Assembly: GCA_030536095.1 (NCBI GenBank)
Contig: JAUNQQ010000029.1
Coordinates: 1,268-11,353 of the forward strand
Origin: Candidatus Saccharimonadota bacterium
GTDB taxonomy: Bacteria; Patescibacteriota; Saccharimonadia; Saccharimonadales; Saccharimonadaceae
Length of the DNA stretch: 10,086 nt
Direction: 5' to 3'
Shown in pieces: positions 1 to 5,911 of the stretch. Position numbers and translations under genes: made by a program. Each line of letters begins with the position of its first letter. The stretch's first letter is position 1. The notes under the pieces were generated by a model. That model was given only the letters and a program-made list of their open reading frames with translations. It ran no database searches and was not told the origin of the DNA.

Positions 1-347
1 ATTAGATAAATATTTTCATTGGACTCGCTAGAATCATCTGAACTCTTTGTCTTGACTTCAGAATCATCTAGCCCCTCGTCAGGATTCTCTATAGTAGTGT
101 CGCTTGTATCTTCAAAATAATAGACTTTATAATTTCCCGGCGTCTCTCCACTATAAAACATTATTCTGGAAATATTTTGCGTTCTACCAAAATAGAAATC
201 TATCGACTGTCCATCGGAAAATTCCTCAAAGTTCTGCGGAGCTGACATATCTCCTAGGTTTATGAAAGAGATTATCGCGTATATAAGCGTAATCAGCCCT
301 ACGACTAGAAAACTTTTCCGGATGGGTTTCTTACCTAAATAAATCAT
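1..347 (-). CDS. N-terminal part of a membrane protein, possibly a GT39-like glycosyltransferase (runs off window)
   Basis: An open frame of 115 codons starts at the ATG at 347-345 and is still open at the window edge, so the C-terminus is missing. It starts with a short basic head (MIYLGKKPIRK) and one hydrophobic segment at about residues 12-29, which should anchor it in the membrane. An outside region follows containing INLGDMSAPQNF and a stretch ending in RIMFYSGETPGNYKVYYFED. From memory this resembles the lumen-side, discoidin-like start of some Firmicutes GT39/PMT-type membrane glycosyltransferases, but the catalytic part is outside the window, so that name is tentative. Residues from about 85 on form a very acidic, Ser/Asp/Glu-rich stretch that looks like a linker. 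No Shine-Dalgarno site is visible; a TGC-TTTAAT element lies just upstream. It diverges from uvrA across 84 bases. The gene call is fairly sure, the function is not. Confidence 0.72.
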   Translation of the reverse strand, partial: MIYLGKKPIRKSFLVVGLITLIYAIISFINLGDMSAPQNFEEFSDGQSIDFYFGRTQNISRIMFYSGETPGNYKVYYFEDTSDTTIENPDEGLDDSEVKTKSSDDSSESNENIYL

Positions 348-359
348 TGTTCGCTTTTT

Positions 360-368
360 ATTAAAGCA
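360..368 (-). promoter_or_regulatory. Possible extended -10 element for the left-edge gene
   Basis: On the minus strand, TGC followed by TTTAAT (5 of 6 to TATAAT) lies at 368-360. The expected transcription start is about position 353, only about 6 bases before the ATG at 347. No good -35 is at the right distance; a TTAACA lies only 10 bp away. Its position suggests a near-leaderless mRNA, but the element alone is weak evidence. Confidence 0.4.
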
Positions 369-391
369 CAAAAAATGTTAAAAATATAGTC

Positions 392-420
392 TGGACTTTT
401 TAAATTTTTTAGTGTATAAT
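392..420 (+). promoter_or_regulatory. uvrA promoter
   Basis: A -35-like TGGACT (392-397, 4 of 6) and a perfect TATAAT (415-420) are separated by 17 bp. The expected start of transcription is about position 427, so the leader would be only about 5 bases before the uvrA ATG at 432. No SOS-box palindrome (CTG-N10-CAG) is visible around it, so control by LexA is not supported by the sequence. Confidence 0.7.
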
Positions 421-431
421 GTAATGCGTTT

Positions 432-3374
432 ATGAAAGAGCGCGAGGCAAGCGTCAGTTGCGATGACGCGAGTAATCCTGGTATAGTTACCAGTGATAAG
501 TATGGTGATAATCTCCTGAAAATTAGAGGGGGGCGTCAGCATAATTTAAAAGATGTTGATGTAGATGTTCCACGAGATAAACTTGTCGTATTGACTGGAT
601 TGTCTGGATCAGGAAAGTCTAGCTTGGCTTTTGATACTATTTATGCTGAAGGGCAGCGACGCTATGTTGAGTCTTTGAGTAGCTATGCGCGAATGTTCTT
701 GGAGGTGATGGATAAACCAGACGTAGATTCCATTACGGGCCTTTCGCCGGCAATTTCAATTGACCAGAAATCCACTTCACGAAATCCGCGTTCAACAGTT
801 GCAACCGTGACTGAAATCTATGATTATCTTAGGCTTCTTTTTGCGAGAGTAGGAGTTCCGCATTGCCCGATTTGCCATAGTCGAGTTTCACGCAGAACGA
901 ATGAGGATATTGTAAACGAAGTAATGAAGCTGCCACTAGGCTCGAAGCTAATGCTGCTCGCGCCAATAGTTCAACAAAAAAAGGGCGAGTTTCAGCATAT
1001 TCCCGAAAAATATCAGATAAAAGGTTTTTCAAGAGTAAGAGTCGACGGGGTAGTTTATGCGCTTGATGAGTTTCCGGAACTAGAAAAGCAGATGAAGCAT
1101 GATATTGAGATAGTAGTCGATCGCTTTATTTTGAGTCCAGATTTAGAATCAAGAATTTCTGCTTCGATTGAGCAGGCGCTGGACTTAGGTCAGGGTATAA
1201 TAAAGCTTCTGAAAATTACAGACAATGCAACGGCAATTGAGGGGAGAGGTTCAATTGACACGGAAGAATTAACCTATTCGCAACGATATGCTTGTCCGAA
1301 TCATCCAGATGAACTGATTCCAGAGCTCGAGCCAAGGTTATTTTCGTTTAATGCGCCACAGGGGGCTTGCCCGACTTGTACTGGACTGGGAACGCGAATG
1401 GAGATTGATCCGAATCTCGTGTTTAATAACAACCTAACGATTGCGGAAGGAGGAATAAGGCCGTTTAATAGGGTCTCACAAGATTCTTGGTGGCTAAAGA
1501 GGCTTGAGGCGGTAGGAGAAAAGCATCATTTTGATATTCGAACTGAGATAGGAAAATTACCTGAAGAAATAAAGCATCTAATTCTGTATGGAACTGGTGA
1601 TGAAAAATATGAGGTAAAAGTAGGCGGAAGCGGAAAGTGGGGCGAGGGAGTAAAATATGAATCGACGTACGATGGAGTAATTCCAACTCTGGAAAAGCGT
1701 TATCGCGAAACGGAATCTGAGTTTTTGCGCCATGACATTGAGCGGTTTATGAGGTTGAAAAAATGTCAGACTTGCAATGGTGCTAGATTGAAACCGGTAG
1801 TGTTGGCGGTGACAGTTCATGATCTGAATATTGTGGATATGTGTAGTCTTAATGTTGACCAGACGCTTGAGGTACTGAAACGAGATTTGAAGTTTTCTGA
1901 ATCGGAAGAGATGATCGCTAAACCGATTATAAAAGAGATTCGTGAACGCGTGAAATTCATGCACGATGTAGGACTGGGATACATGGAGCTTGGTCGAGTT
2001 GCAAATACACTATCTGGCGGAGAAGCACAGAGGATTAGGTTGGCGACACAGATTGGATCTGGGCTTCAGGGAGTACTTTATGTTTTGGATGAGCCTTCGA
2101 TCGGCTTACACCAGAGAGACAACGATAAATTAATTGCAACGCTAAAACATTTACGCGACTTAAAAAATACCGTATTGGTCGTAGAGCATGATGAAGACAC
2201 AATGCGCGAAGCGGATTATTTAATTGATGTTGGGCCGGGGGCGGGAGCAAATGGCGGAAGAATTGTGGCCGCGGGAACGCCGGAAGAAGTGATGAATAAT
2301 CCAAAATCATTAACTGGGAAATATTTGACTGGCGCGAAAAAAATTAGCGTACCTAAAAAACGGAGAAAGCCAGTAACGAAACATGAGTTAATAGTGCGCG
2401 GAGCGAAGGAAAATAATCTAAAAAATATTGATGTGCATTTTCCATTGGGAGTGATGACAGTCGTGTCGGGCGTGTCTGGCTCTGGAAAATCAACACTGGT
2501 AAACGATATTCTTGCAAATGAACTGTTGGCGCGATTACACCGAGCACAGACAGTGGCTGGAGAGCATGATAAAATTGAGGGGGTCGAGTACCTAAATAAG
2601 TGTATTGTAATTGACCAGAGTCCGATTGGACGAACGCCGAGAAGTAATCCGGCAACCTATACTGGAGTATTCAATGCGGTTCGCGAACTATTTGCATCTC
2701 AGCCAGAAGCTGAACTTAGAGGATATAAGGCGGGAAGGTTTAGCTTTAACGTTAAGGGAGGAAGATGTGAGACTTGCCAGGGTGACGGAGTGAATAAAAT
2801 TGAAATGCATTTTTTGCCGGACGTATATGTAACTTGTCCGGCTTGTCATGGAAAGAGATATAATAAGGAGGCACTGGAAGTAAAATATAAAGGTAAAGAT
2901 ATTTCAGATGTGCTAAATATGACGATTGATGAGGCGGTAGATTTCTTTGAAGCAATTCCAAAAATCTCAAGTAAACTAAAAACTATCCAGGAAGTTGGCT
3001 TGGGATATATAAGACTCGGGCAGCCAGCCACAACTTTTTCGGGTGGAGAGGCGCAGAGAATAAAATTAGCAACAGAGTTATCGAGAAGGTCAACTGGTAA
3101 AACTTTATATATTTTGGATGAACCAACGACTGGATTACATACTGATGATGTCAACAGATTATTGAAAATCCTAAATAAACTGGTTGATAATGGCAATTCG
3201 ATGATAATTATTGAGCATAATTTACACGTTATAAAATCTGCGGATTGGATTATTGACATGGGACCAGAAGGTGGCGCAGGCGGGGGAAGGGTTGTCGCTG
3301 AGGGGACACCAGAAAAATTAGCACAGGCAAAGAAACCGTCAGCTACGGGCGAATACCTGAAAAAGTGGCTATAG
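432..3374 (+). CDS. uvrA: UvrABC excinuclease subunit A (UvrA)
   Basis: UvrA is the damage-searching ATPase of nucleotide excision repair; a dimer loads UvrB at bulky lesions in DNA. The 980-residue protein is full length (E. coli has 940) and aligns end to end. Seen in order: Walker A GLSGSGKS (56-63), ABC signature LSGGEAQR (527-534), Walker B and D-loop [12 protein letters not shown] (549-560), second Walker A GVSGSGKS (680-687), C-terminal zinc module with CETC and CPAC (C779, C782, C802, C805), second signature FSGGEAQR (869-876) and [12 protein letters not shown] (892-903). The CxxC pair at C445/C448 is the usual one before ARL. The first zinc module is odd: its leading pair is CPNH (C288, H291) rather than CxxC, paired with C313/C316. 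About 27 extra residues precede the conserved LKIRG start, yet ATG 432 is the only standard in-frame start before it. There is no Shine-Dalgarno site; the promoter implies a leaderless mRNA. It stops with TAG and converges on the aquaporin gene. Confidence 0.98.
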   Translation: MKEREASVSCDDASNPGIVTSDKYGDNLLKIRGGRQHNLKDVDVDVPRDKLVVLTGLSGSGKSSLAFDTIYAEGQRRYVESLSSYARMFLEVMDKPDVDSITGLSPAISIDQKSTSRNPRSTVATVTEIYDYLRLLFARVGVPHCPICHSRVSRRTNEDIVNEVMKLPLGSKLMLLAPIVQQKKGEFQHIPEKYQIKGFSRVRVDGVVYALDEFPELEKQMKHDIEIVVDRFILSPDLESRISASIEQALDLGQGIIKLLKITDNATAIEGRGSIDTEELTYSQRYACPNHPDELIPELEPRLFSFNAPQGACPTCTGLGTRMEIDPNLVFNNNLTIAEGGIRPFNRVSQDSWWLKRLEAVGEKHHFDIRTEIGKLPEEIKHLILYGTGDEKYEVKVGGSGKWGEGVKYESTYDGVIPTLEKRYRETESEFLRHDIERFMRLKKCQTCNGARLKPVVLAVTVHDLNIVDMCSLNVDQTLEVLKRDLKFSESEEMIAKPIIKEIRERVKFMHDVGLGYMELGRVANTLSGGEAQRIRLATQIGSGLQGVLYVLDEPSIGLHQRDNDKLIATLKHLRDLKNTVLVVEHDEDTMREADYLIDVGPGAGANGGRIVAAGTPEEVMNNPKSLTGKYLTGAKKISVPKKRRKPVTKHELIVRGAKENNLKNIDVHFPLGVMTVVSGVSGSGKSTLVNDILANELLARLHRAQTVAGEHDKIEGVEYLNKCIVIDQSPIGRTPRSNPATYTGVFNAVRELFASQPEAELRGYKAGRFSFNVKGGRCETCQGDGVNKIEMHFLPDVYVTCPACHGKRYNKEALEVKYKGKDISDVLNMTIDEAVDFFEAIPKISSKLKTIQEVGLGYIRLGQPATTFSGGEAQRIKLATELSRRSTGKTLYILDEPTTGLHTDDVNRLLKILNKLVDNGNSMIIIEHNLHVIKSADWIIDMGPEGGAGGGRVVAEGTPEKLAQAKKPSATGEYLKKWL

Positions 3375-3466
3375 ATATTTAGTGTCGAGTAGATTGAATC
3401 CAAAAACGGATTAGTGTTGATTATGGCGGATGATAGTTGTTTTTCTAAGCTAGTCCTTAGACAATA

Positions 3467-3510
3467 AAATCCCAAGGTTCCATAAAAGGAATCCTGGGAT
3501 TTATTTATAA
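3467..3510. terminator. Bidirectional hairpin terminator between uvrA and the aquaporin gene
   Basis: Arms 3467-3481 and 3488-3502 pair over 15 positions with one A/C mismatch and one G-U pair, around a 6-base loop. The arms end in AAAT/ATTT, so the transcript in either direction leaves the stem into a T-rich run (ATTTATTTATAA on plus, ATTTTATTG on minus). It lies 92 bases after the uvrA stop and 17 bases after the stop of the minus-strand gene, which fits a shared terminator for converging genes. Confidence 0.85.
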
Positions 3511-3519
3511 TGCTATTAT

Positions 3520-4512
3520 TTACTTACGAGGATCACCGGCTAATCTTTGAGTAAAATCACTCAGATAGAAACCGATGACACCGCCGAGCATTGGAAGGAC
3601 GGCATAGGTGCAAAGCGCAAGCGCAAGGTTAGTCATCAACTGACCGAAATTATCGGCGCCGGTTGGTAGTATCTGATACATTAGAGCGATTGCTGGGTTC
3701 ATCATAAAGTTATTCTGCAAAGTAAAGTATTTTGTGGAAATCATAATTACCGTAAGCGAGGCAAAAAGATAACCTGCACCAACCATAATTGCATAGGTTA
3801 GAGTACTTCTCTTGTAAACGGTTGCCCTCGCAAAGAAGAATGCAAAGATGAGCGAGCCAACCATTTCGATAATTGTAACTGGCCAAAATTGACCGTCGCC
3901 AATTGCAATCATGGTCGGGAGTTCAGCTTCGCTGCCAGCAGCAAGTCGAGCAGCATTTACGATGAGAAGGCCGAACCATGCGCCTAGAATCTGTCCGAGG
4001 ATATAGATAATACCACGGATAGCTGAGACTCTACGGCTGGCCATCATTCCGGCAGTAATTAACGGATTAAGATGTGCGCCAGATAATCCAGTAATAGCCG
4101 CGGTCACCGCAATATATATAAAGATTGCGTAAAGAGGCTGATAAACGCCCATGGTCATCATAAAGATTGTCAAGAACATGGTGCCGATAACTTCGCCAAT
4201 TAGGCTGCCAAGCAAGTTATACAGCCGAGGTTTTTTAAAAATCGTTAGGACGTTTTCATCTACGTCGCCCTTTTTCTTAAAAAAGCCTTTCATTGGCTGC
4301 GACTCAAGTATACCGCTAGCGCTGAGACCAGAAGCGATAACCTTCGGTTTACTACTAGATTTTTTCTTTACTACCTTTTTGGTAGTCTTTGTCTCCGTCG
4401 CACCTTTCACCTTTGCAGTTACCACCTTCTCGCTCTTGGTTTTGGTTTCGGCTTTGACCTTTTCAACTGGTTTTGAAACCTTGTCAGATTTCTTGGGTTT
4501 TTTATTAGCCAT
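3520..4512 (-). CDS. Aquaporin-like channel (MIP family) with lysine-rich N-terminal tail
   Basis: A 330-residue membrane protein of the major intrinsic protein family, whose members pass water, glycerol or other small neutral solutes. Residues 1-85 are a Lys/Thr/Val/Ser-rich, low-complexity, strongly basic tail, absent from typical aquaporins. From about 97 on there are six hydrophobic segments with the two family half-helices: GAHLNPLITAG (N149-P150) and MMNPAIAL (N272-P273-A274). The glutamates expected early in helices 1 and 4 are present (E107 in GEVIGT, E216 in EMVGS). Two departures are clear. The first motif reads NPL, not NPA. The residue after the second NPA is Ile275, where most family members have the selectivity-filter arginine. 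The substrate therefore cannot be inferred. ATG 4512 is backed by AAGGAGG four bases upstream and by a good promoter. It diverges from the small membrane protein gene and converges on uvrA. Confidence 0.88.
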   Translation of the reverse strand: MANKKPKKSDKVSKPVEKVKAETKTKSEKVVTAKVKGATETKTTKKVVKKKSSSKPKVIASGLSASGILESQPMKGFFKKKGDVDENVLTIFKKPRLYNLLGSLIGEVIGTMFLTIFMMTMGVYQPLYAIFIYIAVTAAITGLSGAHLNPLITAGMMASRRVSAIRGIIYILGQILGAWFGLLIVNAARLAAGSEAELPTMIAIGDGQFWPVTIIEMVGSLIFAFFFARATVYKRSTLTYAIMVGAGYLFASLTVIMISTKYFTLQNNFMMNPAIALMYQILPTGADNFGQLMTNLALALCTYAVLPMLGGVIGFYLSDFTQRLAGDPRK

Positions 4513-4516
4513 TAAA

Positions 4517-4523
4517 CCTCCTT
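4517..4523 (-). promoter_or_regulatory. Shine-Dalgarno site of the aquaporin gene
   Basis: AAGGAGG on the minus strand, 4 bases before the ATG at 4512-4510. It settles the start and so shows that the lysine-rich tail is translated. Confidence 0.88.
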
Positions 4524-4542
4524 AAAATTTGTTATTAACCTG

Positions 4543-4570
4543 ATTATAGCACAAAAACCTACTCTGTAAA
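4543..4570 (-). promoter_or_regulatory. Aquaporin gene promoter
   Basis: On the minus strand, TTTACA (4570-4565, 5 of 6 to TTGACA), a 16-bp spacer and TATAAT (4548-4543) preceded by TGC, an extended -10. The expected start near 4536 gives a leader of about 24 bases that contains the Shine-Dalgarno site. Confidence 0.85.
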
Positions 4571-4585
4571 GACTTTTTTCGATAT

Positions 4586-4613
4586 TTGCAATAATTTTAA
4601 TTTACTGTATAAT
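4586..4613 (+). promoter_or_regulatory. Promoter of the small membrane protein gene
   Basis: TTGCAA (4586-4591, 4 of 6), a 16-bp spacer and a perfect TATAAT (4608-4613). The expected start near 4620 gives a leader of about 37 bases. Its -35 lies only 15 bp from the -35 of the divergent aquaporin promoter, so the two could influence each other. Confidence 0.75.
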
Positions 4614-4644
4614 AGAAAAAGGTTATACTAAAATGGAATAGAAC

Positions 4645-4651
4645 GGAGAGG
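4645..4651 (+). promoter_or_regulatory. Shine-Dalgarno site of the small membrane protein gene
   Basis: GGAGAGG, 5 bases before ATG 4657. It is good support that this short frame is translated. Confidence 0.8.
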
Positions 4652-4656
4652 TTTTT

Positions 4657-4896
4657 ATGGGAATTATAGTAACAAAGGATGAAGATAAGAAGTCGGAGTT
4701 GACGCGAAGGATAAATGCCGATTTAGTCGAGCGGTCACGCAGGAAGAGCAGTCAATCTGGAAAGCGCCGTAACCCAGATTTTGTGGAGGATTCTGACTTT
4801 TCAGAAGACACGAAAGGGACGGGGCGTTTTTCTTGGATTTGGTTCATCTTGGTTGGATTAGCCTTGATTTCTTTAGTGATTATTGTAATGCCATAA
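4657..4896 (+). CDS. Small tail-anchored membrane protein of unknown function
   Basis: I do not recognise this 79-residue protein. Residues 1-55 are very polar: a basic stretch (RR at 17-18, RRK at 28-30, KRR at 36-38), then an acidic one (residues 41-51, FVEDSDFSEDT). Residues 58-78 are a single hydrophobic span (FSWIWFILVGLALISLVIIV) that runs to the last residues, so the protein should be inserted by its C-terminus with the charged part in the cytoplasm. It is not SecE, as the family's conserved amphipathic segment is not visible. Its own promoter and a strong Shine-Dalgarno site argue that it is real. It ends in TAA 39 bases before pheS, and no terminator is visible between them, so read-through into pheST is possible. 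Confidence 0.8.
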   Translation: MGIIVTKDEDKKSELTRRINADLVERSRRKSSQSGKRRNPDFVEDSDFSEDTKGTGRFSWIWFILVGLALISLVIIVMP

Positions 4897-4901
4897 AACT
4901 C

Positions 4902-4929
4902 TTGTTATATCTTAAAAAAGTGCTATAAT
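4902..4929 (+). promoter_or_regulatory. pheST promoter
   Basis: TTGTTA (4902-4907, 4 of 6), a 16-bp spacer and TATAAT (4924-4929) preceded by TGC, an extended -10. The base expected to be +1 is 4936, which is the A of the pheS ATG. The mRNA should be leaderless. Confidence 0.82.
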
Positions 4930-4935
4930 GTCAGT

Positions 4936-5910
4936 ATGCAGAATATTGAGGAAGTAAAAGAACAGCTGAAAAATCTGAATCTTGAATATCGGAAAATTAG
5001 AGACATAGCGAAAGAGCAGCGAAAAGAATTTGGGCAGAAGTTAAATCAGAAGCGCAAGGAACTAGAGCAGAGGCTGGCGGAGTTGGTTGCGGCGCAAGAA
5101 TCAGGAGAGGTTGAGGAGATTGATCTAACGGCGCCGAGTATGCCAAATAAGGAGATTCCGGAAATCAAAAGAGGAACAAAGCATCCATTGATGGCTGAGT
5201 TAGATACTTTACTCGATATTTATTCGCAGATGGGATTTGACATTATGGAAGCGAGGCAACTGGACGACGAGTTTCATATGTTTGATTCGTTGAATTTTCC
5301 AAAGAATCATCCAGCAAGGGATGGATATGACACCTTTAGGACCGAAGAAGGCTTTATTCCGCCAGCACACACTTCGACGATGCAGTATCGTGCGCTGACA
5401 AAATATAAATTTAGACTAGACGAAGTGGAGGGGGGTGGGATTGAGAATTCGGCAGGCCAGATTGCGGTGGTAATTCCGGGGAGAGTATTTCGAAACGAAG
5501 ATGCGGATGCGACACACGAGCATACCTTTTATCAATGTGAAGGGATTTTCGTATCGAGGACTGCGAATTTTTCGCAAATGCTAGGTGTGTTTAAGAATTT
5601 ATTTAGTGAATATTATGCTGAGGATTTAAATATAAAAACACAACCAGGATATTTCCCTTTTACGGAGCCGTCGATTGAGCTTTTAATTGAAAAGCCGAAG
5701 TCGTTGGGCGGGAAAGGAGATGGTTGGCTAGAAGTGTTAGGATGTGGAATGATTCACCCGAATGTTTTGAAGACGGCGGGGATTGATCCGGAAAAATATA
5801 AGGGATTTGCGTGGGGTGGCGGAATAGATAGATTGGTAATGTTAAAATACGGATTAACCGACATTAGATATTTTGAAAGTGGAAAATTGGAATTTTTGGA
5901 GGAATTTTAG
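4936..5910 (+). CDS. pheS: Phenylalanine--tRNA ligase alpha subunit (PheS)
   Basis: This is the catalytic subunit of the (alpha-beta)2 enzyme that charges tRNA-Phe with phenylalanine. At 324 residues it has the usual length (E. coli 327). Residues 1-58 form the N-terminal coiled coil that grips tRNA. The class II core follows: FDSLN (116-120) with NHPARDGYDTF (124-134), AHTSTMQ (144-150), motif 2 around RVFRNEDAD (183-191) with FYQCEG, PGYFPFTEPS (237-246), WLEVLGCGMIHPNVL (264-278) and motif 3 GGGIDRL (294-300) before TDIRYF. Position A292, matching the E. coli A294 that sets amino acid size, is kept, followed by Trp instead of Phe. Two differences from E. coli: PPAHTS where LRTHTS is usual, and about 14 extra residues (around 156-176) before motif 2. 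No Shine-Dalgarno site is present and the promoter puts +1 on the ATG. It ends one base before pheT begins. Confidence 0.97.
   Translation: MQNIEEVKEQLKNLNLEYRKIRDIAKEQRKEFGQKLNQKRKELEQRLAELVAAQESGEVEEIDLTAPSMPNKEIPEIKRGTKHPLMAELDTLLDIYSQMGFDIMEARQLDDEFHMFDSLNFPKNHPARDGYDTFRTEEGFIPPAHTSTMQYRALTKYKFRLDEVEGGGIENSAGQIAVVIPGRVFRNEDADATHEHTFYQCEGIFVSRTANFSQMLGVFKNLFSEYYAEDLNIKTQPGYFPFTEPSIELLIEKPKSLGGKGDGWLEVLGCGMIHPNVLKTAGIDPEKYKGFAWGGGIDRLVMLKYGLTDIRYFESGKLEFLEEF
5898..5902 (+). promoter_or_regulatory. Shine-Dalgarno site that fixes the pheT start
   Basis: GGAGG lies inside the end of pheS, 9 bases before ATG 5912. An earlier in-frame ATG at 5873 lies within pheS, has no such site, and would add 13 residues that do not fit the family's N-terminus. 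Confidence 0.88.
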
Positions 5911-5911
5911 A

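Noticed and set aside
2859..2864. TATAAT inside uvrA as an internal promoter
   Set aside because: No -35 at proper spacing and no gene start nearby.
2846..3475. 209-codon minus-strand frame opposite the uvrA 3' end
   Set aside because: It lies wholly over conserved uvrA codons, has no ribosome site, and its composition follows the reverse of uvrA; a shadow frame.
4151..4525. 124-codon plus-strand frame opposite the aquaporin gene
   Set aside because: Phe/Leu/Thr-rich mirror of the lysine-rich tail; the opposite strand has promoter, ribosome site and family motifs.
5873..5911. Upstream in-frame ATG giving an 803-residue PheT
   Set aside because: The extra 13 residues overlap the pheS reading, have no ribosome site and do not fit the family; ATG 5912 with GGAGG 9 bases upstream does.
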